Source of the DNA: Ashinkailepas kermadecensis
Lineage: Eukaryota; Arthropoda; Thecostraca; Neolepadidae
Assembly: GCA_034440615.1 (NCBI GenBank)
Contig: JAOTOM010004562.1
Location: 132,501-196,500 of the forward strand
Reading direction: 5' to 3'
Length of the DNA stretch: 64,000 nt
Below, piece after piece: positions 12,001 to 22,600 of the stretch (the stretch's first letter is position 1; each line of letters opens with the position of its first letter). The position numbers and the translations under genes are program-made. A model generated the notes under the pieces. The model was not told where the DNA came from, did no database searches, and saw nothing but the letters and a program-made list of their open reading frames with translations.

Positions 12001-13802
12001 AGCCAACTCCAACGATATTTCGACGATCTACTTTGTGGGCTGCAATGTGGAAAGTTCATCCGTGCCCAATATCCACAGCTGGGGTGCACCACATAAAAAC
12101 GCCACACAAATATCAATCTGAACGGAAAAAGCAACGTATTGATGTTCTTGTTGATGTTCTTGTCTTGCACAACGAGCGAGTTCTTGTTTTTATGCATTTT
12201 TTATATCGTGGCAGTTTTATTTTTGATCTTTTTCTGAGTGCGCTATTACTGCAACATTGTCGACATGCCCCGCTCATGATGGATTGTTACGCATGTTTGA
12301 TCTGTTATGACATACTTCTAACCGTCTCTAACCTCCATATGTCAGCACAGAATCCACGCCCACGCATTTGTCCACTGCCTGCCAGGGATCATTTCTCAAG
12401 AATCTCGAGTTTTATCCTTCATAAGTGGCAAAATACCTGGGATAGAGACGCCAACAATAAACTTAAGGAAATCAAGCCACACCTGGGACATTGGACGTCA
12501 TGCCTGCGTAGGTCCAGACCAGAGGAAGTTGCACTTTGCCGGTTACGTATCGGACACACCTACGATACACATCGCTACCTCCTCTGTGGGGAGGAAAGGC
12601 CAGTGTCCCCGCTGTTCGGAAACTCTGACGGTGCGCCACGTACTATTCACGTGCAATCACTTTGCACGGGAGCGGAGATTGTTTTACGGAAGAAACTTGA
12701 GTTGCCTGACATATGAAGACATTCTGGGGAACAATTCAAAGCTAGTACATTCGGGGAACTTGTTCCATTACCTTTCAGCGATTGGATTTAAGACCACGTA
12801 TACACCGAGGTAATAGTTCGTATCAGTAGTGAAGCATAATACAATGTTATGGGCGCGAATGATCAAAACTGGTCGAAGCACCCTAAAGCCCAAATAACTA
12901 ACTAACCTCCATATGTAATCTCGCCGACGTAGGGATTGGAGATGCATGTCCACACTATCAATCCGTCTGCAGTTGTCATTCGGCAGCGACCGGCACAAAT
13001 TGTGCACACCTCCACCGGCTTGAGGAAGCCACCCCAGACAGACACGAAAATTATTGTGACCGACCGATCTCCCTGCATGTTCCGCTGACGGGCACGGACA
13101 CCGACCGTGGCATGCGTAGGAAGACCCGCGTAGTATATGACAGGCCAGATTTTACCAGTTGGAACTCATGTCCTGAATATCAGCACCACCGAGCGTTCCC
13201 GCAGCCTTGTAACACAGCCGGACCGCGTTTTCAGCGTCGATATTCGCGTGGACGCGCGGCCTGGCACACCGCGCCAAACTGGACGGAAACGGCGCGCTGG
13301 CCGACTTCTGCTCCGCACTTGAGTCGGTCTGTGTGGACACCATCGAGGCGGGCAGTATGACCAAGGACCTGGCCATCTGCATCAAGAGCATGGAAAGGTA
13401 GAACATTGATTTTAAGCGTTATACCTGTGCTTAAATTCTGGTGTTCAGCACAGGGCTTGGTTGTCAATCATATGAAGCGACGGCTTTGACGATGGTTACG
13501 GTTGTTCTTTGTTTTTCTCTATTTTCAGTTTTTTTTATTCTTGATGACTATCACTTTCTTCGTGTGGGAATTTCTCCTTCAACTCCGTTGTCTGCAGCAT
13601 GAGCATTCAGATCAGAAGTGTTGCTGTGGCCGTGCCGAGGTCGCTGGCCCAACTGCCACCTCACCACTGGGTGACAGGCTCCCACCGGTACCGACTCCCC
13701 GCCCCTCTGCACTCCCGCAGCGTGACCCGGGCCGACTACCTCAACACGTTCGAGTTCCTCGACAAGCTGGCCGACAATCTGAAGACCCGACTGTCCAAGT
13801 GA
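2832..13802 (+). CDS. Idh: NADP-dependent isocitrate dehydrogenase, 3' half (5 exons)
   Basis: Joined exons are 2832-3007, 10810-10967, 11726-11860, 13235-13397 and 13721-13802, all bounded by AG/GT, with split codons that match at every junction (AG|G, G|GC, G|CG, AG|C). The product aligns with the C-terminal ~235 residues of eukaryotic IDH1/IDH2. The enzyme oxidatively decarboxylates isocitrate to 2-oxoglutarate and makes NADPH. Visible motifs are [19 protein letters not shown] (catalytic Lys of the family), [13 protein letters not shown] and [12 protein letters not shown] (metal-binding Asp residues), HGTVTRHYR and [14 protein letters not shown] (NADP site). The C-terminus is RLSK, with no SKL-type peroxisomal signal. 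Cytosolic versus mitochondrial form cannot be decided because the N-terminus is left of the window. Introns carry LINEs and SINEs. No disabling change was seen. Confidence 0.95.
3245..3478 (+). repeat. interspersed tRNA-Asn-like repeat, copy 1
   Basis: It shares about 230 bp with 10424-10670. Both begin GTCTACTCGCCGCGACC and contain CCGGGTTCGGGACTC (box B) behind a GTTAATCGATAGG arm resembling a tRNA-Asn anticodon arm. Both continue with CGCACCGTACCGC and ACGCTGG. This supports a tRNA-derived SINE family distinct from the one at 3707. It lies in an IDH intron. Confidence 0.7.
3694..3900 (+). mobile_element. tRNA-derived SINE with 13-bp TSD (S1)
   Basis: A perfect 13-bp direct repeat CTTGTGTTCTTCG at 3694-3706 and 3888-3900 flanks the element. 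The head at 3711 is tRNA-like (GGTAGCTCAGTTGGTAGAGC box A; GGGTTCGAATCTC box B). The body contains CGCGACCAATCGGCGTGAGA and TTGGCGACGCTATAT, shared with the SINEs at 34067 and 62566, but those have a different tRNA-like head. The acceptor stem does not pair, so it is not a functional tRNA gene. Confidence 0.9.
3901..5416. other. IDH intron, no gene
   Basis: Apart from the short tandem repeat at 4395, it holds a GC-rich stretch (about 4680-4950), a (TTTA)n tract near 5110 and otherwise unstructured sequence. No conserved reading frame was recognised. Confidence 0.6.
4395..4520. repeat. 34-bp tandem repeat (about 4 copies)
   Basis: Units begin GGTCTGTTTGGCAGGAAGGG and end CGCCACAATC, with starts at 4395, 4429, 4463 and 4497. 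The last unit is diverged. Confidence 0.9.
5417..8640 (-). mobile_element. CR1/Jockey-superclade LINE ORF2, decayed
   Basis: Read right to left it has: a start near 8640; an [13 protein letters not shown] basic stretch; an AP-endonuclease N-terminus ([14 protein letters not shown]...ETWLRP...GYGGVAI, about 8360-7900); a linker (7710-7345); and reverse transcriptase ([60 protein letters not shown] at about 6230). A C-terminal domain (KTQLLTFG...NLGVTFD) ends at a stop at 5417. Several frameshifts (near 7885, 6790 and 6140) and a 126-bp insertion at 6422-6562 disrupt it, so it is not active as written. It inserted antisense into an IDH intron. No clear 3' poly-A tail or TSD was identified. Confidence 0.9.
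6422..6562. mobile_element. A-rich insertion inside the LINE RT, 15-bp direct repeats
   Basis: CAGTATCGATTCCAT occurs at 6422-6436 and 6548-6562 and interrupts the RT between GIDT and DWF. The 111 bp between holds poly-A tracts, a G run and TTTTTTT. It could be a small retroposed fragment with TSD, a local duplication, or an assembly artefact around homopolymers. Confidence 0.7.
8641..9060. other. between LINE 5' end and LINE tail
   Basis: This probably includes the 5' UTR of the minus-strand LINE (8641 to about 8770). The rest shows CAATCACTG short repeats (8855-8890) and no convincing coding frame. Confidence 0.4.
9061..9800 (+). mobile_element. 5'-truncated Jockey/I-type LINE 3' end, copy 1
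   Basis: The RNase H end ([21 protein letters not shown], 9139 frame) is followed after frameshifts by [15 protein letters not shown] and the terminal zinc-finger signature [24 protein letters not shown]...[11 protein letters not shown], ending at a stop at 9699. The 3' tail is CCTAAAGCCCAAATAACTAA. It is homologous to 12340-12905. It lies in an IDH intron in sense orientation. Confidence 0.9.
9801..10423. other. IDH intron, no gene
   Basis: Only a short duplicated GGCCCGACACTC...ATTCAGCATTCCAC motif (about 10304-10365) was noticed. Confidence 0.5.
10424..10670 (+). repeat. interspersed tRNA-Asn-like repeat, copy 2
   Basis: It is homologous over its length to 3245-3478, including TCGATAGGTCCCGGGTTCGG. 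It lies just upstream of the IDH exon at 10810. Confidence 0.7.
10810..10967 (+). CDS. Idh: IDH exon (metal-binding Asp region)
   Basis: It starts after CTGTCGCAG and ends GGATACG|GTAACG, 158 nt, completing the split Arg codon. It encodes [20 protein letters not shown], then a [19 protein letters not shown] segment, then [11 protein letters not shown]. Confidence 0.95.
10968..11549. other. IDH intron, no gene
   Basis: AT-richer unique sequence; no repeat or coding signal was recognised. Confidence 0.5.
11550..11731. repeat. 91-bp tandem duplication carrying an IDH acceptor
   Basis: Copies are at 11550-11640 and 11641-11731, starting TGTATGATGGCGCCACTGTG, with about four differences. Copy 2 ends in GTGCGGCAG, the functional 3' splice site of the exon at 11726. 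Copy 1 ends in GTGCGTCAG, so a second potential acceptor lies 91 bp upstream. Confidence 0.95.
11726..11860 (+). CDS. Idh: IDH exon (NADP-binding region)
   Basis: 135 nt from GTGCGGCAG|GC to CCGATCG|GTGAGT. It encodes [36 protein letters not shown] and KETSTNPI. Confidence 0.95.
11861..12339. other. IDH intron, no gene
   Basis: A TTGATGTTCTTG duplication near 12140 is the only local repeat noticed. Confidence 0.4.
12340..12905 (+). mobile_element. 5'-truncated Jockey/I-type LINE 3' end, copy 2
   Basis: It has the same protein segments as the copy at 9061: [34 protein letters not shown], then in another frame [13 protein letters not shown] and a terminal stop at about 12813. It has the same tail CCTAAAGCCCAAATAACTAA. 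It is frameshifted, so it is a dead copy in an IDH intron. Confidence 0.9.
13235..13397 (+). CDS. Idh: IDH exon
   Basis: 163 nt from TTTTCAG|CG to GGAAAG|GTAGAA. It encodes [20 protein letters not shown] and later [20 protein letters not shown]. Confidence 0.95.
13721..13802 (+). CDS. Idh: IDH terminal exon
   Basis: It starts after CTCCCGCAG and ends at TGA 13800-13802. It encodes [20 protein letters not shown] then KTRLSK. No AATAAA was noticed in the kilobase that follows. Confidence 0.95.
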
Positions 13803-16137
13803 CTAGCTCGGCTCTAGGGTGCCGGACCGAGGCCGACCCGCACTCTTCCTGCCGCCCAAACCAAACTACCCCCTCCCCCCTGTATCCGGTCCCGCGGTAC
13901 GCGACCGTCGACCGACGCGCCGCCTCGGAGGTGCCTTTCAGGTGATGGATAGCTGATTAGCTCTCAAGTGATGCCCTCCAGGACCGATGACGAGATCTGT
14001 AATCATTGCTCAAATCTCGCGCTGTTCTTGTCTTCGTTTGGATCATATATTTATGGGTATTTCCCCACATATGTTAGCGTAATAGCTGGTGATGTAAGGG
14101 ATGTTTTATGGTCATAGATGGTTGTAGGGTAGAATCGCACGGCCAGACATGGACAATTCGTTTGGAGAACTGATGGCTCAGTACATCCATGTGCCACTGG
14201 CTTGCTACATTCCCATGCTTTATCGCGAACATTGTAATTTGAACAAGTTTTTTTCAATGTGATCTCTGAATATGCTCGTGTCGCCTGGCTTTAGTAATAT
14301 TAAGGCGCTTTATTTTCTGTTATATATCGTTATAAACTTACGTGTCAATGGCATAATGATGTGGAATCCCGGCCATCCTTTGTGACAATCGTACTTCTTG
14401 CCGCCAATATAATATTCACAACATACGAACCGGCCGTCCAGTGTTAAAATAATGGTTTCTCGTTAGGAGTGAAATGTCGAAACGAGTGCAGCAGGATGTC
14501 GACATCGCCATGGAAATAATGCTAGTTAAAATACTCGTTAAATCATTCAAACTCTGTTTTGAGACAATTGCGTACATATAACTGACCTATTTTGCGTGTT
14601 TTGAGAGGTACCTAATTTGTGAATGCCGATATCAACGATAACGACACTGATACACATGCTATAAGCTGGTATTGTATAACGTAGCACATCATAGATAGTC
14701 CTTTTACCTAGAATTGCGCTACAGGATGTTCGGTCACGATCCCGGATCAGTTGTGACGTAAGCATAATACTGTAAATGGAGTACTGTTTACAAGGCATAC
14801 CTGGGAAAGATGTCTATGCTAATACATCTTGTCGATCGATTGAGAATGTCGATACATCTTTGGGAAGGATGTCGGTTCAGTAAGTGGTATATTCCACCCT
14901 ATTTCATGAACAATTTCTCACTGCGGTCGTCGGACCTGGGTACAACAAACTATTCGCTGAAGTACTTGCACCAGTATTATTCAATGTGAGTGATGGCGCG
15001 GTGAGTAAACAGCATGTGTGATGAGAACAAACAAACCTGATGACACGCACTGCTGACATCTGACAGGACTCTCATGGTCCACCAGGTCACCTGAGCTGAA
15101 ACCGCCGCCACAGGCGGAGACCCTCACCACCACCACACCACACACACACACACACATACACGGCAGACCCGTCTGACACACAGCCAGTTCTTAGGTAGAC
15201 AGACGCACGCGAACGTCAACAGGTGCGGTGATTCTGCGGCCTCGACACCGACTCTGGGCGCGTCACATCGCACCACGCTGTGGACGCAGGGCGCCGAGGC
15301 AGAACCATGGCCCGCCACTGGCGGTCTGAGCACGCGCCAAAGGCCGTGTCGGCCGCCCACACGAGTATGGTACAGTATTATAGTACGTACGGTATAATGG
15401 TTACACTTGGCAAACGCACGGGCGGCTCCGGCCGCGATCGCTGCCATCGAGCGGCACGGCCGTGACGTGGCGTCACGAGGCCGACGGGGCCGGTGCAGTG
15501 GCGGAGGGCGTGCCGTCGCACGCGGCCCCCAGGCGGGACGGCACCGGCCCCGGCGACAGCACCACTGGCCACCGGGCGCAGTCCATGTCGCTGGCGGCAG
15601 GGTGGGCAGCACGTCGCCTTCTCGCCGGACGACGGCCGCGGTCCGCCTGGACAAGCAGGCTGTCTGTGGACCAACTGCTCCAGTCCGAAGACAGCTCCCG
15701 TCGACGGTGTCCGCCCATTCGCTGTTCACACCGCCGCGCGTTCTTCTCGGATGGTTTCCCGCTGAGGCCTCTCGGCTCACCGTTCTAACGCTCCGCGGAC
15801 CGCGCCGTCCCACTTTTACTACTCTGCACACTCCATCCCAGCTGCCACCGCACCCAACCGCCCAGCTACCGTTCCTGAAGCCGCTTCGCTACGAACGTCA
15901 CTCCTGCAGCGACTCGCGACTCACCATCATTTCTGTCGCTTCTCTACGCTGCTTTTCATTTTCATTTCTCACGCTTCACCCTTCCAGCGCCTGAACATCG
16001 CCCGCCGACCACATGCCATTTTACCGTCACTCTGCCACTCTCCACTGCTGTCCACACGTCCTGCCACTACCTACCATTACTCCTACACTCGCGTCGCTTC
16101 CACAGCACCCTGCCGCTACCCATCAATCCCCACCCCT
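13803..16137. other. convergent intergenic region
   Basis: It lies between the IDH stop and the Myt1 3' side. It holds the IDH 3' UTR (end undetermined), a (CA)n tract near 15135-15155 and a GC-rich stretch (15200-15800). The long proline/arginine-rich frames there look compositional and match no family recognised. Confidence 0.6.
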
Positions 16138-16440
16138 CACGTCAGCCCTCCGGGCGCCCTTCCACTGTTCTCCGTCGCCCCCACTCGTCAGCACGCTGCT
16201 CCTTCCCTCAAGTCAGCCCTCGGCGTCCCGTCACTGCTCTCCGTCGCTTCCCCGACGCCGCCACTTGTCAACACGCTGCTCCGCCCCTCAAGTCAACCCT
16301 CCGGAATCCTTCCACTGTTCTCCATCGCTACCACTCGTCAGCACGCTGCTCCGCCCCTCAAGTCAGCCCTCCGGCGTCCTGCCACTGCTCTCCGTACCCT
16401 CCCCGACGCCCTGCCACTCCCCAGCGATGATCCGCCGCTC
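16138..16440. repeat. 70-80-bp tandem repeat 3' of the Myt1 stop
   Basis: Four imperfect units begin with AAGTCAGCCCTCCGG-type sequence near 16138, 16209, 16289 and 16358, and share CACTCGTCAGCACGCTGCTC. The array lies immediately downstream of the Myt1 stop codon, so probably in its 3' UTR. Confidence 0.8.
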
Positions 16441-16443
16441 ATG

Positions 16444-16630
16444 CTACTCGTCGTCGGAGAGGTCGTCTTTGAAGTCGAGCCGCACCTGGACGCCGCCGAG
16501 CCGGCCGGCCGCCGGCTGGCGGCGCCGCGCCACCGGGCTGCTGTCGGTGCAGAAGCTGTTGAAGCTGTCCTCCAGCCGACGGCTGGGCAACGGCCACGGC
16601 GAGCCGGCCGGCTCCTCGTCCTCCTCACAC
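16444..16630 (-). CDS. Myt1: Myt1 exon 10 (C-terminus)
   Basis: The acceptor is GTGGGCAG|GTGTGAGG and the stop is TAG at 16446-16444. It encodes [30 protein letters not shown] and the acidic end [10 protein letters not shown]. Phase fits exon 9 (GC|G). Confidence 0.85.
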
Positions 16631-19600
16631 CTGCCCACACACGCACACGTCTAGTGCACTTGGGGCACATTTTTAATCGTTCACATCGAATCTGGTTTTT
16701 ATCATCTGCATCGTGCGGTAGCACCATGAACAGGGGGAAATCATATGGTGTGCAATAAGGGCTTTTAGCGCAAAATGGCCACAATATTCTGCTCCCAAAA
16801 GCAACCAACCAATCAATCATTCAGCACATATGGGTATACAATTAACATTGTGCAAGGCATTGCGCGCTGGCCAGTGTGAGCACGGCAAGCATAAGATCGG
16901 CTCATAGCAGCCTGTAAGGCGAAGTACAATACATACTCAGTTTCCACCCGGTGGTTCCGAATATCCAGGCAGCTCACTTATTGTCAGTTTGATTGTCGCC
17001 CGATAAACATGTGCGCCCCACTTCACCCAGGTGTTCAACGTCTCAATCTCGGTAAGTCACGCACTCGTCCGGTGGCCCCCTCGGGCAACTTACGCTTGTG
17101 CCAGTCCGAAGGCCAGCTCCTGCCGCACGGGGTCGCCGCGCCGGCTGCGCAGTGTCGAGCGGACCGAGCTCAGCTTGGGCGTGGAGTTGCGCACCTTGGG
17201 CCCGGCCGAGCGCAGCTCCTCCACAGTCAGGTCCAACACGTCATCTGTCCATAGCGACGGAGGTGATATCATGCAAGTAGGCGTTCAACACACCACATCA
17301 CCTGAGACGAGGGCAACGGCATTTCACCTGGCGCTGGCCCGTCAGGTGTCCAGCACACGGACGAACGGGCGGGACGCTTCCTTCGGGGCACGGAGCCTAC
17401 CCGAACGGTGTTGTCTATGGAGGGTCTTCATGTTAAATGATTAAATGACATGATCAGAAAACAATCGACATCCTGCTCGAAATCTTCCGGATATACTGCG
17501 AAGCATATCATTTTCAATCACGGATGCACAATCCATTCGCGTCAAATATTTAGCCCGAATATGATATACGAATTCTTAACTCTTCGTATACTTGGCTCAT
17601 CGTATATATTTAACCAGACATTAACTGAAGTACCTGGTGACAGGATGAGGGATACATACTTGAGGGATTTGAATACTACAACCACAAATGCTTAGCCTTA
17701 AAACGCACTACATAGAGCATACAGACGTTAAAAGCGGCAATGAGGTCACAGGTCAAGAGGAAACGTGGTTTGAACTTGGGCTCATAAACCAAACTTCGGC
17801 AGGATAATTGCCTCTTCAGGAAGATGGGTATTGCCACAATTCGCTTGGAGCCTGTTGAAACAATTAATATACCATCGAAGCATTATTCACCTGGTTGAAG
17901 TGTCTATTTTACCCCTCAAGTTACGGGTTCAGATTGAACCAAAGCTATCTCATAAGATAGACCCACCCAGTGCTGAGCCAACTTTCACTTGACCTTACTT
18001 GGGTTCCGGATACTATTGGACATAAGAAGCTAGCGCCCGCATGATCAGTTGCAAACGCAGAATACGAGCACTTTGCTCCTTTTTACTCGATAACAACATT
18101 CTGACAAGCAGGTAGCTATAATTATCAAAGTGAGAATGAATTAAGACATCAAACATTTTTTTCGGGTAGAAAATAAACAACAATCTTCTTCCATTTTCGG
18201 GTAAGGTTTCCGATCATTACTTTTTTCGGAGTTCCGCACACAAGCCGAATGCCGCTGATGTTCGTGAAGCCTTTGGGAATCGAGAACATACAGAGCCTCA
18301 GATTGAAGGGGTCCCAGTCAGCTCAGCGGTGGTCTTCAACACGCGCGTATCGCGAATGAGGCGTATGGAGCACCTCAGGCTAGTTTGCGGCCTCGCCGCT
18401 ACGTGGCATAGAGATCGCTGAATCACACCCTGGCTCAATGCCTGGGGTACTATCTGAACTAAAGGACCTAGTTGAACACACCGAAATTTCATCGACAACC
18501 TTGTCCGTATCGTGTACTTCGAACACTATATTGTACGTAAGTTTACAGTCCAGATCAAGATCACATGAGGTTCGTACACACCAAAAAACGAGTGGTTAAC
18601 AAGCTCGCCAACATTATTTCAATTCCCACGACCCCGCATTTCCTGACATAAGAACATAACATTATACGAATATGCAACACAATACGCCGGTGTTGAGGTT
18701 CAAATCGGACCAAAGCCAAGGGTTTCGAGAACACAAATACAGGTGTTTGCGCATTGCCGTCTGAAATATTCACATCTATCAAATGGTTAAAAGCATGGAG
18801 GGCAGCATATCCTACAATAACTGACATTACTTGAGAGTAGATTCAATCGGAGTTTGCCTGCAGACACCCATTCAAACAAATTGCCTCTTCTAAAACAGAA
18901 TAATCCCAAGTGCGTGATGGCGTCCGCCCCATCAGCGCACGGTGCAGTACGGTGCAGTACGGTGCAGTACGGTGCAGTACGGTGCAGTACGGTGCAGCAC
19001 GGTGCAGCACTGCACAGTACGGTGGTGGTGGATTTGTGCTTTAGGGCGCGTCGACGTACGGTACGGTACGTGCAGTACGGTACAATACAGTGCAATACGA
19101 TACAGTACGGTGCAGCACGGCGGTGGACCGTGCTCGGTGGGCCGGCGTACGTACCATCGGCGTCGCTGAAGGACGGGTCCACCCATCCGAGCGAGCCTTG
19201 CGGGCCGGCACCGGGGTCGGACAGAGCGGCGCCGGGGTCGGACGGAACGGCGCCGGGGTCGGGCAGAACGAGCTCGGGGTCGGCGCCGGCGTCGGGCAGA
19301 GCGGCGACCGGCCGGCCGGCTCGGCCGGCGAGCAGTCGGTCACGCAGCGCACAGGCCAACGGATTAGCCAGAGCAGGAACACCAGCACTGCCATCGTGCT
19401 GGCTGACATCCGCGACAGCAGACCGCGCACCACACTCACCTGTCGGGCACGGTGCATAGACTTACCAGACACGTCACACACTGATCTCTTGGACACGGCA
19501 TATGCAGACCTGTCGGAACCACACACACTTACCTGTTGGACACGATATACACACTGACCCGTCGGACACGGCACATAGACTTGTCAGACATGATATACAC

Positions 19601-22600
19601 TCGCCTGTTGGACACGGCACATAGACTTGTCAGACATGATATACACTCGCCTGTTGGACACGGCACATAAACCTGTCAGACATGATATACACTCGCCTGT
19701 TGGACACGGCACATATACTTGTCAGACATGATATACACTCGCCTGTTGGACACGGCACATACACTTGTCAGACATGATATACACTCGCCTGTTGGACACG
19801 GCACATAAACCTGTCAGACATGATATACACTCGCCTGTTGGACACGGCACATATACTTGTCAGACATGATATACACTCGCCTGTTGGACACGGCACATAT
19901 ACTTGTCAGACATGATATACACTCGCCTGTTGGACACGGCACATATACTTGTCAGACATGATATACACTCGCCTGTTGAATACGGCACATAGACGTGTCA
20001 GACATGATATACACTCGCCTGTTGGACACGGCACATAGACTTGTCAGACATGATATACACTCGCCTGTTGGACACGGCACATAGACTTGTCAGACATGAT
20101 ATACACTCGCCTGTTGAATACGGCACATAGACTTGTCAGACATGATATACACTCGCCTGTTGGACAAGCCTGTTGGACACGGCACATAGACTTGTCAGAC
20201 ATGATATACACTCGCCTGTTGGACCGCCTGTTGGACACGGCACATGGATATACTGTCAGACATGATATACACTCGCCTGTTGGACACGGCACATATACCT
20301 GTCAGACATGATACACACTCGCCTTTTGGACACGGCACATATACTTGTCGGACATGATATACACTCGCCTGTTGGACACGGCACATATACTTGTCAGACA
20401 TGATATACACTCGCCTGTTGGACACGGCACATAGACCTGTCAGACATGATATACACTCGCCTGTTGGACACGGCACATAGACCTGTCAGACATGATATAC
20501 ACTCGCCTGTTGGACACGGCACATATACTTGTCAGACATTATATACACTCGCCTGTTGAATACGGCACATAGACGTGTCAGACATGATATACACTCGCCT
20601 GTTGGACACGGCACATATACTTGTCAGACATGATATACACTCGCCTGTTGGACACGGCACATAGACTTGTCAGACATGATATACACTCGCCTGTTGGACA
20701 CGGCACATATACTTGTCAGACATGACATACACTCGCCTGTTGGACACGGCACATAGACCTTGTCAGACATGATATACACTCGCCTGTTGGACACGGCACA
20801 TATATTTTCAGACATGATATACACTCGCCTGTTGGACACGGCACATAGACTTGTCAGACATGATATACACTCGCCTGTTGGACACGGCACATAGACTTGT
20901 CAGACATGATATACACTCGCCTGTTGGACACGGCACATATACTTGTCAGACATGATATACACTCGCCTGTTGGACACGGCACATAGACCTGTCAGACATG
21001 ATATACACTCGCCTGTTGGACACGGCACATATACTTGTCAGACATGATATACACTCGCCTGTTGGACACGGCACATAGACTTGTCAGACATGATATACAC
21101 TCGCCTGTTGGACACGGCACATATACCACTCTGTAACTTGTCGGACATGATATACACTCGCCTGTTGGACACGGCACATAGACTTGTCAGACATGATATA
21201 CACTCGCCTGTTGGACACGGCACATAGACTTGTCAGACATGATATACACTCGCCTGTTGGACACGGCACATATACTTGTCAGACATGATATACACTCGCC
21301 TGTTGGACACGGCACATAGACTTGTCAGACATGATATACACTCGCCTGTTGGACACGGCACATAGACTTGTCAGACATGATATACACTCGCCTGTTGGAC
21401 ACGGCACATAGACTTGTCAGACATGATATACACTCGCCTGTTGGACACGGCACATATACTTGTCGGACATGATATACACTCGCCTGTTGGACACGGCACA
21501 TAGACTTGTCAGACATGATATACACTCGCCTGTTGGACACGGCACATAGACTTGTCAGACATGATATACACTCACCTGTTGGACACGGCACATAGACTTG
21601 TCAGACATGATATACACTCGCCTGTTGGACACGGCACATATACTTGTCAGACATGATATACACTCGCCTGTTGGACACGGCACATAGACTTGTCAGACAT
21701 GATATACACTCGCCTGTTGGACACGGCACATATACTTGTCAGACATGATATACACTCGCCTGTTGGACACGGCACATAGACTTGTCAGACATGATATACA
21801 CTCGCCTGTTGGACACGAAACACGGCACATATACTTGTCAGACATGATATACACTCGCCTGTTGGACACGGCACATAGACTTGTCAGACATGATATACAC
21901 TCGCCTGTTGGACACGGCACATATACTTGTCAGACATGATATACACTCGCCTGTTGGACACGGCACATATACTTGTCAGACATGATATACACTCGCCTGT
22001 TGGACACGGCACATAGACTTGTCGGACATGATATACATCACTCGCCTGTTGGACACGGCACATAGACTTGTCGGACATGATATACACTCGCCTGTTGGAC
22101 ACGGCACATATACTTGTTGGACATGATATACACTCGCCTGTTAGACACGGCACATAAACTTGTCAGACATTATATACACTCGCCTGTTGAATACGGCACA
22201 TAGACGTGTCAGACATGATATACACTCGCCTGTTGGACACGGCACATATACTTTAATACATACACCGCCTGTTGGACACGGCACATAGACTTGTCAGACA
22301 TGATATACACTCGCCTGTTGGACACGGCACATATACTTGTCAGACATGATATACACTAGCCTGTTGGACACGGCACATATACTTGACAGACACGTCATAC
22401 ACACTGAGCTGTCGAACACGGCACATAGACTTGTCGGACATGATATACACTCGCCTGTTGGACACGGCACATAGACTTGTCAGACATGATATACACTCAC
22501 CTGTTGGACACGGCACATAGACTTGTCAGACATGATATACACTCACCTGTTGGACACGGCACATATACTTGTCAGACATGATGCACACTCGCCTGTTGGA

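Noticed and set aside
14981..15181. Cys/Val-rich minus-strand frame
   Set aside because: Generated by the (CA)n microsatellite near 15140.
15407..16654. Pro/Arg/Ser-rich frames on the + strand
   Set aside because: They overlap the GC-rich intergenic region and the antisense of Myt1 exon 10; no family recognised, and composition explains them.
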